A DNA stretch of 64,000 nt from Parelaphostrongylus tenuis (Eukaryota > Nematoda > Chromadorea > Rhabditida > Metastrongylidae). The notes below the pieces were generated by a model. It searched no databases, was not told where the DNA came from, and was given only the letters and a program-made list of their open reading frames with translations. This document shows, in pieces, positions 11,880 to 25,844 of this stretch; the stretch's first letter is position 1, and each line of letters begins with the position of its first letter. The stretch is from contig JAHQIW010002141.1 of NCBI GenBank assembly GCA_019055375.1, forward strand, positions 1 to 64,000, given 5' to 3'. The translations under genes were made by a program, and so were the position numbers.

Positions 11880-12500
11880 ACTTGTGTGAAAGATCATTAA
11901 TCAACAATATAATCACCATTATGACCATTGATATCCAACGATCTGCGGGAAAAAGACTGATTGCCTTTCTCCAAGAAAGAGTGGGGCCGGCGATCGAAGA
12001 GGTCGGTGAGATCACTTTTGAGCTGATTGTGATCTTCAAATATTTCCTCCCGCTAAAGCTTTCAAGGCGCTGAAGAGATGATATTCCGATGGAGCAATAT
12101 CAGGGCTATATGGCCGATTGTCTAGTGCGGTCCAGCTCAGTTTCTCCAAAATGTGAAGAGTCGACAAGAGCGGTGAATGCTTGAAGCGTCCATGGAGACA
12201 TTACTTTACAGTTGCCCCTTTTATTTAGAAGGCGAGTAATGTTGCTAGGCCATGTCCAAGTGTCTGCTCCAAATCCCCTATAGTAGCATGGTTAGGGACT
12301 TCCAGCTCGTGATGCAGAGCGTTTTCGTCAAAGGTGAATGGACGGAAAGAGTGATGCTGAGCTTGACAATTTGTACCACCTTTATCGAAGCTCTCGAACT
12401 AGTTGTCAACAGTCTGACCGATACTAATGTTTGGCTCATATGCAGAGTTGATCTTTTCAGCTGTCTTTCTAGCACTTTCTTCCAAATTATGCTTGTAAGG
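11880..12500 (-). mobile_element. Mariner relic with deleted middle
   Basis: Reading down the minus strand with frameshifts gives first an N-terminal helix-turn-helix-like stretch (KTAEKINSAYE, then a W/F-rich recognition part and FDENALHHE). It jumps directly to a C-terminal part with HILEKLSW and LDNRPYSPDIAPSEYHLF, the mariner region around the second and third catalytic acids. The middle third, including the first catalytic Asp, is absent. This is a different mariner lineage from the copies at 29.8 and 50.1 kb. No TIRs could be fixed. Confidence 0.65.
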
Positions 12501-13284
12501 CAAGATAGAGAGTAACTGGGGCTGTTCCATCTAGATTTTCCCTAGACAACTCTTGACGCCGTGCCTTTATACCTCCTGGATACTAGATCATTCTTTGACA
12601 TACTACAGCCTTTCAGCGAGAAATCATGTAATGGCCCGAAATTTGATCAACTTTAATGAGACTACTCACTCCGTTAAGACTTTGCGAAAAGATGAATAAT
12701 AACTAAAGAAGAGAAGAACCTTTAAAAATCATTGAAATGTCCGAATTTCGTCAGTGGTCATTGAATTAGAGTAAGCCTATTGCGCGATATTGCTCGAGTA
12801 CAGATTGAACAACTAATCTACAAAGTTTGAGCAAATTGAGTTGCGAATTTCGTTCTCTATCGACTGGTGTATCGCGTTTGCCAACTTTATAGCACATTTC
12901 CAACTAACTCGGTAACCCCTTGTGAAAAAAATTCATTTACTACTGAAAGCGCCTCTACAAAATTTGTTGCGCTTACAGAGCACTAGTAATCTATGCTAGG
13001 AGATCGAATAAATTGTTTATCATTATCAAAAATGAATGATACCTAATGGTTTTTATTCTGATCAGCATTCCAAACTAAAATATTGGCAATGATCCCAATG
13101 CTGCTCAACATAACCAAAAAAATATAATATACGTAATAACGTTGCCTTCTAATGGTGGAATAAATGACACAGATATAAAGTCAATTCTGAAGCCTTTATC
13201 GTTTTTAACATCACATTTTCCAATTAATTTCTTGATAACCATGTAGATTTCACATAAGGTCTTCCTCTTCACACTGTATCCATG

Positions 13285-15500
13285 TTAGCCCAAAACCAAA
13301 AGGAATTCGTTGAGCATCACATCTTTCTTCAAGACTTCTCTTAAAAAATCGGGCCATCGAGTCGGTGGTATGTCTCTGTACAACGCTTGATATACCGAGG
13401 AATCCAGTCGGTAACGGCTCTTGTCCATCGGTTGTCGCTGATGCACATGACGTGTCCTACCCACCTTCTTTTTGATATCCTGGCGTGTAGAAGGGCGTCT
13501 TTGATCTTCCATCGTTGCTGTAGGTTGGAACTTCGAACTTCCTCTCTCTCCTTCTCGAGATGCGGGGTTTTCCTAGCATCGACCTCTCGACTGCACGTTC
13601 AACACCGTCAAGTGAGCTTGCATCGTGCTTACGTAGCGACCAGATTTCTGTTGCATACCTTAAAGCAGGGATAATCGTTCAAGTCGAAAAGGTGGTCACG
13701 GAGTCGGTCGTTCTTCTTCATTGAATCCTCGATGCTCTTAAACGTTCTCCAAGCCGTTTGTTTCCTCCTGCTCAACTTGGGATCAAGGTTCTTCATCATG
13801 CTGATATCACGACCTAGATAGACATCAGTGGAGCATTCAGAGATGTTCGTCTCGTTGAGCGTGAATGTGCTCTCAAAACCCATCTATTCCTCATTAACAT
13901 CGTTTCCGTTCAATTTAGTTGAAGGCCAATCTTTCCAAAGGCGTTGTCGAAATCGGTCAACATTCGTTCCATGTGGCTGATGCTTGATGTTACATGAACC
14001 ATATGATTAGCGAAGCAGAGATGGCTCAAATGTCGACTGTCGATTTTCACTCCCATATCGACCCATTCTAATATTCGCATGACATTTTGGCGGGTGGCAA
14101 TAATTTTGGAGTAATTGTATCGTCTTGTCAGATCCCTCTTCTTATGTCGATGGCAATGCTATTGTAGAATGGCGATATTTTGACCATGAAATCTTTATGA
14201 AGCTCGTAAAGGATTGTCATATGCCTAGTAGGGACGCCCTAAATGGCCAGAGCCTCTAGAACATCTTCTGTTTCCACTGAATCAAAGCATTTTTTTCAGA
14301 TCGATAAAAGTGAGACAAAGTGGCTGTTTGTTCTCCCGTCCAACTTCAATGAGTCTTGTGACTGTGTGGATTTTGTCAATGGTACTAAATCGTTTTCGGA
14401 TCCCTGCTTATTCACATGGCTGCCCTTAGCCCAGTGTTCTGCCAATCTTGCTAGGATCACTCTGGAGAGTTTGTAGACAACGAACAGCAGGCAGATTTGG
14501 CGATAATTGCCTATGTCCTAAAGGTCTCCCTTTTGAACAACAATACGGTCTTGCTTACTTTCCATTGATTGGAAAGCTTGCATTCTGACAGGCAGTGTGA
14601 AGAGTTGAGCCAGGGTGTTGATGAGAAGTGGCGGTAGCTTCTCGAGGTATTCTGGTGTATTCTTGTTTTCGCTAGGTGTTCTTATATTCTTCACCGACAA
14701 TATACCGTGTCGGATTTCGGAGAGGTGGATCGGTGAAACGATGATTTCATCCTCTTTTAATTCGTATGACGTTAGAGGAGATGGACAACCATCTTGGTCT
14801 TGCAATTAGAGAACTTTCTCTGGGCTTTGCCAATGCTCTTCCCAGTTTCTGCAGCACCGGCCAAAACTGCTGCTCGTTTCTCTTTGAGATCTTCTTTTAT
14901 CACTTCTCTGCGGCGTCCCGCGAGTTTGGGCGTAGGGTTTCGGTTGCCTATAGCTCGTGCGATTTCACATTGACGTATCAGCCCGAAAGATTGAGGGTAC
15001 AAATGTTTCCTTGTGACTTTAGGACTCTCGGCTTTTATATCGTTAAGGTGAAGATGTTCCATGATCAGTTCATATCCTTCGTCGATCTTGTCAACGACGG
15101 TATTTTTGCAAAAGCCGTTTAATGCTTGAATACATCCCACTTTATGATACGCTAGGACTTCGTTGTTTGAATTCAGCGGTGTCACCTCTTTTCTGCTAAA
15201 AAGGGAATGCTGCGCGAGAAAAACGGTCTGATCCCGTATAGAACTTAACAACAAAAGCGACATCAGTCAGGAAGAATCTTCGATTCACTAAGATGTGGTT
15301 TCACTAAAATGTAATCCGTTTTGTTACGGTACTCTCCATTGGGAGACTTCCACGTGAACCGTTGAGAGTGAGGTTCTTGGAATTGTGAGCTACTATGCAT
15401 GGTTTGGTCGTCATGATAAACTCAAATAGCCTTTTTAGCTTTTTGTTCCATTCTAGTCCGTGGGTCCCATGTGAAGACTCCAGTTTTAGATCGTTTCAAT
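13285..15500 (-). mobile_element. RTE-type LINE relic (endonuclease/reverse transcriptase)
   Basis: Reading from 15500 downward: the tail of an APE-type endonuclease with the FTWKSPNGEY and D(Y/H)IL blocks (15.2-15.5 kb); a basic linker domain (14772-15263, with the ARAIGN and KEDLKEKRAAVLA blocks); the reverse-transcriptase entry block (14518-14805, HLSEIRHGILSVKN); a degraded palm (14.0-14.5 kb); the block NISECSTDVYLGRDI...RRKQTAWRTFKSIED (13629-13883); and the C-terminal block with PPTRWPDFLREV (13285-13512). This order is that of nematode RTE retrotransposons. Stops and frameshifts separate the pieces, and the 5' endonuclease half is missing or unreadable above 15.5 kb. The element is dead. 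Plus-strand open frames here are shadows. Confidence 0.85.
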
Positions 15501-15849
15501 GAGATGTATAAATACTCTCGTCAGTTGCAGTATGTATTCTGATCCTCAAATGTGTTTCCATCTTGATACATAATCCGACCACCTGTTTTTTCGAGATGTG
15601 TAATGCGCGTATCATAGAGACACACTGTTTGTCGAAGCCAAAACTTTGCAGCCCAGCTTGATGTTGGCACTCCGGTTGAAAATTCAGTTGCTAAGATACC
15701 GTACGAATGGTACATAAAATCCTTATAGTAGTCAATTTAAAAACCTTCCCGAATTGCAAAATACAGCGGTTCATGGACTGTAGCTGTTTCAAAAGAATGA
15801 ACACAAGCTTTCAAGTACCTCTATTTATCATTATAATAGTGCCAATGCT

Positions 15850-16480
15850 CGTTTGCATGATTTTGGCATCGTTCAGTTACGCATTTTCTCGCGAACATTT
15901 TGGTATGCAACGTGTTTATACTTGCATTAAGATGAAACTGCCTTGGAGAACAAGTTCGCTTGGTACTCGTGCAAGAATGGTGCTTAGGGAAAAATGCTAG
16001 TGAAGCGGCGCATTAGACTTTTGGAACTTGGGGAGATGACATGGTTGCGGAAAAGAAGTAAAGTGGCGGTTCAGTGATTTCGTTGCTGTTGTTGAGCTGT
16101 TAAACCTTCGTGCACATCGTTGCGCCATATCTGCTGCTTCTTCAGTTTTCCTTTATAATGTTGTGCTGTACTTATAGCGATAGGAGGGGCTGTCGCGCCG
16201 CCGCGAGTTCACAGAAGAAAAGTCGACTTTGTCGAGAGGACGGATAGGAAGTAATTCGCAAAGTTCGGAACAGGAGAGAATAGCCTGAAGGATCAGCAGC
16301 TATCGGGCGTCCGCAAAGTTGATCGTCAAGCTAACCTAAAGATGGATCAGGAGAATTCTCTATGATATGCCGAATGCTAGCTATCAAGATCGATTATTGC
16401 ATCAAGACTATCTCCACCATTAAGCATGAACTAGGTAAGGTTTGGAAGAAGTCGAAGTGGGTGCTATAAGAATTGGCCGA
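15850..16480 (+). mobile_element. Mariner relic carrying an internal insert
   Basis: From 15867 it aligns with the mariner head at 29880 and 50200 (ttggtatgcaacgtg..., then the HTH coding bases, degraded). Mariner similarity stops about 16050-16070 and resumes at about 16230 (aggaagtaattcgcaaag). It then runs on through GRPQ-like bases, a second HTH and KVWKKSKWV, a well conserved mariner block. The 150-bp insert between is shared with the mariner relic at 45.9-46.3 kb. Many stops; non-functional. Confidence 0.7.
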
Positions 16481-17212
16481 CGTTTAAAAGCCGCTCTTTC
16501 TGCAACCGTATCACCGCTTCAAGCTAATTTATTTTGCGCACGTTTTACTAGCATTTCCCTCTAGGTGCCTTTCGTAAATGAGTCGGAAGCAAATTTGTTC
16601 CCAAGAGATCTCCATCTCAACCATGTATAAACAAATTCAATACTAAAGTGTTCATGAGAGATTGTTAAACCAAAGGGAACTAAAATAATGCAATTTCATT
16701 ATAAAAAATGACATAAGAAAACAAAAACGGCAGGAACTTCTTGCACAGTCTGTCAAATGTGACTTTGTATAAGCCAGATCTCAACGTAGGGACCATATAT
16801 AGCCAAGTAGAACTTTTGTGACGCTTTCGAGCAATTTCATTAACACTAAAAAAAATGGATGATGCGACTAACACTAGCATAAATCCGTTGAATCTATTAT
16901 ATCACCCGAAATTTCAATGCAGCTTAGCATTATGATGGCAAAGCAGTTTTCTTCAAACTGATTTTGAAATCTTTTGTTTTATTCCAGAATTGATCCACAT
17001 TTCCTAGTACACATTTTGCTTTGAATATTATCGTTTCCGCGTTAATATCTATTTGGCTTAATTCAAAGAGAGTGACAAAAAAAATTGAAGATTTTATGAT
17101 GGAGATCAAAAGTGTAAATTTTAGGACTTCTCAAAAGTTTTGGCCACAGAGCAATAAGCACCTAATTTATTAAGTAAAAGTAATAAGAATAGTTTAACAA
17201 CACTTTCAAAGT

Positions 17213-17677
17213 ATGCGCCATCATCCTGATGTCTATGTCGGGTCCTCTTCAATTGGTTTGTTGACTGCCTCTCCAACAAATTCGCACGGACGTCCGGAGC
17301 GCAGCTGGTCCTTTCAACCTGCCGTTGCTGGAGCGAAACTCAACAAAGAACCAAAGCGCTGTTTGCCTAGATGCGAATCCTTAAGCCTTCATACCGCTGA
17401 TGTTCTTAAAGGCGGTCTGTGTATATTGTCCCAATTCCTACTCGTAGAGGAGCAATCTCAAACGATTTGTAAAACTGAAGTTCTATCCGCTTTTCATCTT
17501 TTACAGGAGCCGCGTACTAACCATTGTGACCGTTGCTCCTGTTCGGCTATTGAACTTATGGCGATACAACCCTTTTGGCGGTTAATTGCTGACATCTCCA
17601 ACACCTTGTATCACAGAAAGAGTGATAGCAGGAGTCCGCGTAATGTAGGGGTTACCACACGATCCTGGAAAAGATGA
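17213..17677 (+). CDS. 154-codon open frame, uncertain
   Basis: A long ATG-initiated frame in locally GC-richer DNA. Its last 15 or so codons run into a tRNA-derived SINE head (B box near 17687), which argues against a conserved C-terminus. It has no recognisable domain, no membrane segment and many Cys/His/Ser codons. It could be an unrecognised mobile-element fragment. I keep it only because no other feature explains 17.2-17.6 kb. Confidence 0.2.
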   Translation: MRHHPDVYVGSSSIGLLTASPTNSHGRPERSWSFQPAVAGAKLNKEPKRCLPRCESLSLHTADVLKGGLCILSQFLLVEEQSQTICKTEVLSAFHLLQEPRTNHCDRCSCSAIELMAIQPFWRLIADISNTLYHRKSDSRSPRNVGVTTRSWKR

Positions 17678-17760
17678 GAAGCGGGTTCAACTCCCACTCG
17701 AGGATCAAAGTTTTGCACGACATTATCGGATATATAGTTGTGTGGCATCATATAACTCCT
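17640..17760 (+). repeat. tRNA-derived SINE (SINE1)
   Basis: B-box-like GGGTTCAACTCCC at about 17684 is followed by the family tail (actcgaggatcaaagttttgca), which recurs at 20430, 19040 and 48945. Confidence 0.6.
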
Positions 17761-18026
17761 CAAAAAAAGCTGTTAAACAATGAATTTCCGTCAGCTGCAC
17801 ACTGTACACAGATTCCGCGAGTATCAATTCCATCCGTCATTGAGTTTAACTCGCCGCTATTCTCCTCATGTGCACAACATTGATGGATTTTTCGGCGCAA
17901 AGCTCAAGAAGCTCTCATATGCGAAGATGGGAAAAGCTAGCGTCGACATAGTTGGTTAATCTCTTCTTGTCTCAGCTTATATCAGAATTCTATTTGCTGG
18001 ATATACAAGATTTCTTGTCATTTCAG

Positions 18027-18311
18027 GCACAACGAGAAAAGAGTGAAAAGTCTGGTGTTGAAGAGGAACTGAAACGAAATTCGACCGACTTATCGTCTAG
18101 TAAGGAGGAGTGTAAAAACTCCGGTAATTCTGAAATAGTCATTATTGAAGATAATCTGTAAAGAAAAGGCTTTATAGATAGTTTGGTTCGTTTTTTTCCA
18201 GAAAGTACTTCTGAGATTAAGAAAAAACATCGATCGAAAAAGAAACGACGTCAGCTAAAGAACAAGAAAAGTAATTCCTCTAAAGGTCAGGAAGATGAGG
18301 GTTTCAATACG
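18027..18311 (+). CDS. Lys/Glu-rich candidate exons
   Basis: Unrecognised. Exon 18027-18099 (acceptor gtcatttcag, donor gtaagg, phase 1 out) encodes a charged stretch (QREKSEKSGVEEELK). Exon 18202-18311 (acceptor tttttttccag, donor gtgagt) joins in phase and is strongly basic (KKKHRSKKKRRQ), like a nuclear localisation signal, then acidic. A later donor at 18158 gives a stop soon after. Further charged open sequence at about 18660-18720 may be a last exon, but no good acceptor was found. Start and end are unknown. Confidence 0.3.
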
Positions 18312-19024
18312 GTGAGTTCTGATGAATTTATAAATCTTTGATCGCTTGAATCTCTTGAACATTTATCGAGTACGCGTCTTTTAAACACAATATTCAACAA
18401 CATTTCTATCACCTGACATGCGGCCATTTTTAACTCGGCGTCGATTTCTTCATAGAGGAGTACAGCCTCAAAGAACCGGCTGATCGAGGGATTGTGTTAC
18501 TGAAGAGTGCTAGAGGACGAAACAAACGCCTGTCTAGCACATCGACCTTATAAACGGCTCAAAACATATCAATATCAAACATTTATTGTCTTTCCATAGT
18601 TTTCCTCTAGAAGGCCTATGCTACATATATTTCTAAGCTTGTTACTTATGTAAAATGAAGAAGAGAAAGCACATAGTGAGCCGGATTCGAAAGAGGACAT
18701 TGGCGAAGACTAGTGCAAAAGTCGTGAAGAACAAGAGGAAGAAAATTTTAACTAAAAGAGAAAGAGCTCTTGACATGAATGATCAGTAGATTTACTTTTG
18801 CTGAAGAGTCGGCTAATGCCCATAGACATCTTGTCAAGCCGAATAATATCTTGACTACAGATCAGAAGCCCTTTGTGTTCCTAAATTTCGGTGATTTTTA
18901 CAGATTTCCTAATGCCATTGAAATTTAATTATTGTTGTTGTACTTGTTGTTATTCTACCGTCTCAACTTCACTGTTTGTGATGATACCCTCGTTGATTTT
19001 GTTACTATTGTTTGTCTGAAAATA

Positions 19025-19150
19025 AATCCACGTATATTGAGCGGTATGCAAAACTCTCGACCTCAGGCGGGATTTGAACATCAGTCTTACCCATGTCGCA
19101 GGCGGGCTAGCACTACACTACCAAATCACCGCTCTCCTACCACTGTTTCT
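19025..19150 (-). repeat. tRNA-derived SINE (SINE1)
   Basis: On the minus strand: GGTGATTTGGTAGTGTAGTG (A-box side), then GTTCAAATCCCGC (B box), then the family tail ending tttgcatac. Same structure as the copy at 20345. Confidence 0.65.
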
Positions 19151-19367
19151 TCGAGTGATTATATGCTATGATTGAAAATGTGTTGAGTTTATAATACGAT
19201 AGAACCTCGCTCCGCCTTTAACCTAGCTATATTTTTCTACACTAATGAGCCTAACGAGATTCTACAGTTTTATATGATTGGCTTTGAATTTAATTATTGC
19301 CAAAGAAACGGATCTTATAGGATAGAAATGGATAGATAAACTTCAGTCCTATACAAAAAGGCACTAC

Positions 19368-19499
19368 CGGTTCATAGACAACTTCTCTCAAACGATGCTT
19401 TGAGTTCATTGGATACGACTCTATACAACGATTGGCTAGCCCTTGAATCATCGACTCTGGTAAATCTGAGTCTAAACAGTCCAAGAGCTCAAAATGTAG
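19368..19499 (-). CDS. Isolated candidate exon
   Basis: A 132-bp minus-strand exon between acceptor tgtttgcatag and donor gtagtg, phase 0 on both sides. It encodes 44 residues starting LHFELLDCLDSDLPES and continuing with a Cys-containing amphipathic stretch. The frame runs on past the donor to a stop near 19290, so it may instead be the terminal exon. It lies downstream of the zinc-finger gene on the same strand but after its stop codon, so it is probably a separate gene. Family unknown. Confidence 0.35.
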
Positions 19500-20039
19500 C
19501 TATGCAAACAGAAAATCTATACCAGCCTCAGGTAGTTTGATATGAAATCCACCAAATTGCGGGCAATTTGCATTGGTGCCTCCCCGCAAAGGAGAAAAAC
19601 GCGGTTTATTTTTATACTGAGGTTTTTAGGGGATATAATCATCGATAAGAGGGAAATGATGGTGCCTGAAATTTAGAGTCTAGAGCCTTAACAATTTAAA
19701 AATTCTTAGTCTGGGTGTCCACGAGATCTCGTACGCACATCTATAACTGTGCTGCCTCGACGGTATATGACTTCGCTATAAGGATTGGGCAGTAAAGATT
19801 GCTTGGAAACCCGACTGCTCTCTCCGAGCTTCATGCATTCGATAAGTGATGGAGGGACGATTAATGCCAATTACGAACCTATCTATCACACGAGGAATAA
19901 GCAGACAACTTGCTGTTAAGGCAGTAAAGCCGTCTTCCCTTTTCCTTTTCGCTTCTATTGCCTGTTCAGTGATCTGTTAGGGATAATCTGACCACATTGT
20001 AATGATCGAATCAGGATTACATGATACTCTCAAGGATAT

Positions 20040-20160
20040 CCAAAAATCTCAAGTGGTATGCAAATTACACTCGACATCAAGCGGTAGTTGAATAGCGTTC
20101 TACCCCATAGAACGGGCGCGTGCTTCCACTACACCACCGATGCTATCACGCGACATTCAT
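20040..20160 (-). repeat. tRNA-derived SINE (SINE1)
   Basis: Minus strand: GGTGGTGTAGTGGAAGC (A box side), then GGTAGAACGCTATTCAACTACCGC and the tail gatgtcgagtgtaatttgcatacc. Confidence 0.65.
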
Positions 20161-20344
20161 AGATCCACACATGTAGCTTCATACCTTTGCTAGAGTCAGC
20201 AAAGCAAATTCTATATGAATTACATATACCCAATAGCTGTCAGAGAATTTGGGTTTAAGGCCAATATCTGCCTACCAAATCAAACCAACTAAAGTTTGGT
20301 TGCTGATAGCTACGCAAGTTTACATCGAAGAGAAAGTGGGAGCA

Positions 20345-20480
20345 GAGCGGTGGTACCATGTTGCAGTGGTGGCACGCGTACTCCGTATGCGTGAGTAGAG
20401 GGTTCAACTCTCACCTGATGTCGAACGTTTTGCATACCACTCAACATTACCAAATGTACTCTTGTAACATCATACCATTG
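20345..20480 (+). repeat. tRNA-derived SINE (SINE1), best copy
   Basis: GCAGTGGTGGCACGCG (A box), 30 bp later GGTTCAACTCTCACC (B box), then the tail gatgtcgaacgttttgcata and accactcaacattacc. The tail continuing past the tRNA part marks it as a SINE, not a tRNA gene. Confidence 0.7.
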
Positions 20481-20759
20481 CCAAAAAGCTTTAAAATCAA
20501 AAATTTTTAGGTTACAGCGCTAGAAATAGTTCACAGAGTGAATCTGAATGCTGAAAGACACTTCAGAAAAAAACCGTTTATGTTAAAGAACTACTAGTCA
20601 GGTCAAAAACACGGAAAAAAAGAAACATTGGAGCACTCATCAGTGGCGAAAACATTATAATACACGATGAGATCGGTAAAGAATACAACGTGTTTGGTGG
20701 AGGCCTATAATCTGGCCATTACGTACTGAAAAGTGGTCGTCGAAGTAGGCCACGATGCA

Positions 20760-23428
<2,669 letters not shown>

Positions 23429-23459
23429 CTAAATGCTGCATCCTCACAAAAAGGGTATA

Positions 23460-23720
23460 GTTTGAACGTAGAAGATCAAGGATAAAGGTCTCAGGGTTGA
23501 TCAGTCTTTGAGAGATGCGCCATGCATTCGAGTTCATCAAGCACCGTTCGAATAGACTTTACGTACATCTGGCCTTTACAATGGCTCGCGGTGGCCTATG
23601 GTTGTATCGAGTTAGTGCTGCTATCCAACCAGGCAAGTCTGGCACCAATTCATCGACTCCCTAAGGATGGAAGGCTACGTAGAGCAACCTCTAAAAACTG
23701 CGGCATATGCGTCACTAGCA
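23460..23720 (-). repeat. SINE2, diverged
   Basis: Aligns along its length with the SINE2 body at 25265-25565 (inverted) but with a degraded tRNA head. It abuts the first known zinc-finger exon, and 23740-23890 beyond it resembles 4393-4530. Confidence 0.6.
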
Positions 23721-23949
23721 GTTCAATCCTTTGAGAACCAAACGGTACGTCTCATACCGTGCTGCGCAACGTCAAATCCCGCTCAGCTACTATAATGGCG
23801 GCGTACCATCTCGTGGGAAAGCAAACGCAGACAGCCAAACATGCATGCAGAGACATGCAGATGCCGCCTCTCTCCGACTGCCGCGCAAAAGACGGCACCA
23901 AGTCTCGAAAAACCCCGAAAGTGTGTTTCTTTCTGAAGAAAAAACTCTT

Positions 23950-24180
23950 CTGATAACGCTGTAGTAGAGAGGCAAATATATTTGTGCTTCAAACCTCGCC
24001 CGACACAAAACTTTCTTTAGACTATTAGTAACCATTCGATGGCTTAGTTCTAATGAATCCATCGCTATGCTTATTTTCTGGAAAGACCGTCTCGCTGGAG
24101 CGTAGCGGGAAAATTAAGATCGACTTTCACTTATTCAGTGGCTTGTTTAGCGGCTAAGTCATGGGCTGGAGGGTCGGGGC
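23950..24180 (+). repeat. MITE-family fragment
   Basis: Shares the actttctttagactattagtaa core and the ggaaagaccgtctcgctg stretch with 27985-28150 and with the foldback at 21.2-21.8 kb. Short, no coding capacity. Confidence 0.5.
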
Positions 24181-24661
24181 GAGATCGGCGGCACAACGCG
24201 TTAGATATGGTGGAGTGCTACTTGCTATTTAATTGGGAAATTTTTCTCACGCTTTGAAAGAAACTCCAAATAAAATGGCTGGCTCAGATACTACAAGATT
24301 TCGCGAATTATACACGTGATAGAAATAAATGCGCGGGCACGTGTGTGTGTGTAAAATATAATTTTATTTTGCATACTGCAGCGTTATAAAAAGACTTTTC
24401 GAAAAGCGGCCATGTGAGGCATTTGCTAGAGATTTAAAGCTTTTGAAAAACTATTAACACTCCTATGAAAAGTTGCAGTAAATTGAGGCCGAATATTTTT
24501 TTGTCGAGGTCTAGCAGAAAATAATTATCTTGCGCATGAAATATCACAATGGCTGTCAGCTCAACTGGGCTGGAAAGCGATCTGTGCTTACCCCAACCAA
24601 ACCTTTGGAAAGTTAGGCGCCTTAAACAGCTATGATAGAAACACTGAAGAATGAGTGGTGG

Positions 24662-24720
24662 AGAAGCGGTGCCTCGGTGGTGCAGTGGTAGCACGCGCTT
24701 TTTCGTTGAAGAGTATGAGA
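24662..24720 (+). repeat. Truncated SINE1 head
   Basis: CGGTGGTGCAGTGGTAGCACGC matches the A-box side of the copy at 20345, but the B box is missing. 24200-25130 otherwise shows only MITE-like arms and a short GT run at about 24335. Confidence 0.45.
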
Positions 24721-25264
24721 TTAAGAAACTATCCTTCTTTCTGGACAATAATTTTTCATAAGAATGCTAATAATCATTCGAAAGCTTAAATCTTTGGCTA
24801 GAGCCGTCCGAGCTGGTTTTTTTAAAAAGACCCTTTTAAAACGCTGTAAAATCCAAAATATAATCATGATTTACATCGGCCGTGACATTCTACTATGATT
24901 TTACTGGAAGCACGGAAAGCATAAGATCGTGTAAAAAAGTCTCAGAATATCGATGTCATACGCTTAATCTGGAGATTTTCACGAAGCGGGGAAACAAATC
25001 CTAATTGAATAACAAAATTGGAATTCACATGTTAACCGCCGAAGAGCCATCGACCGATGGTGGCGTTGAAAGCGCAGGCATTGCCCTCTGAGACCCAGCC
25101 CAGCATAGACTAGCAAAACAACACATGTCCTCTCATGTGAATCAATCTTATTTTCCCTTGCTGCATTGCAGCGAGACTTTTCACAGAAAATGAGCACAGC
25201 GTTGGAAACGCTAAATCCTACGCTATTGAATAATTACTAACAGTCTAAAGAAAGATTGAGAACA

Positions 25265-25565
25265 AGAGCGCATGTGACGCAGCGATTAGAGGTGCTTTGC
25301 GTCGCACACGAGGTCAATGGTTCGATCTCGCGCTCATGGCTCACCAAGCCATCCATCCCTCCGGGGTCGGTAAATTGGTACCAGACAGGTCTCAGACTTG
25401 TCTGGGAGGATAGGTAGCACTGACGCGGTTCAGCAAGAGGCCACCGCGAGTCATTGTAAAGGCCAGATATGCATTTAATCACCTCGAATGAACCGAGAAA
25501 TTGAAGAGGAATGCATGGCGCATCCCTCAGAGATTGATCAACGCCGAGAGCTTTATCCCTTTGAT
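25265..25565 (+). repeat. SINE2, reference copy
   Basis: The most complete copy. tRNA-like head with A-box side gcatgtgacgcagcgattag and B box GGTTCGATCTCGC at about 25320, a body of about 200 bp with ggtctcagacttgtctgg, and a 3' end gatcaacgccgagagcttta. Other copies lie at 22190, 23460, 30650, 33140, 50990 and 53530. Confidence 0.75.
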
Positions 25566-25844
25566 CCCTTTTACTAAAAGCGCCAATAAAAGTCCATGTC
25601 CGGTATGTGGGATTGTTTCCTGATTTTGTGCCGTTTCAATTGAAAGGTAGCGAGATAAACCGTTATGAACATATGGATGACAGAATATGTAGTAAACGAA
25701 ACGAATAAGCATTCAAACCTCTGCTATCGACCGCTCTTTTACAGACCCGCTCTAAATGATTTAAACTGATAAGGATATTACATATTTGGAGCAGATAGGT
25801 CTAGTGCTATGTAGGCGCCTATTTCGTCCTATTGGGACTCATCA

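Noticed and set aside
14243..15122. Plus-strand open frames over the LINE
   Set aside because: They are shadows of the RTE protein, whose conserved blocks read on the minus strand.
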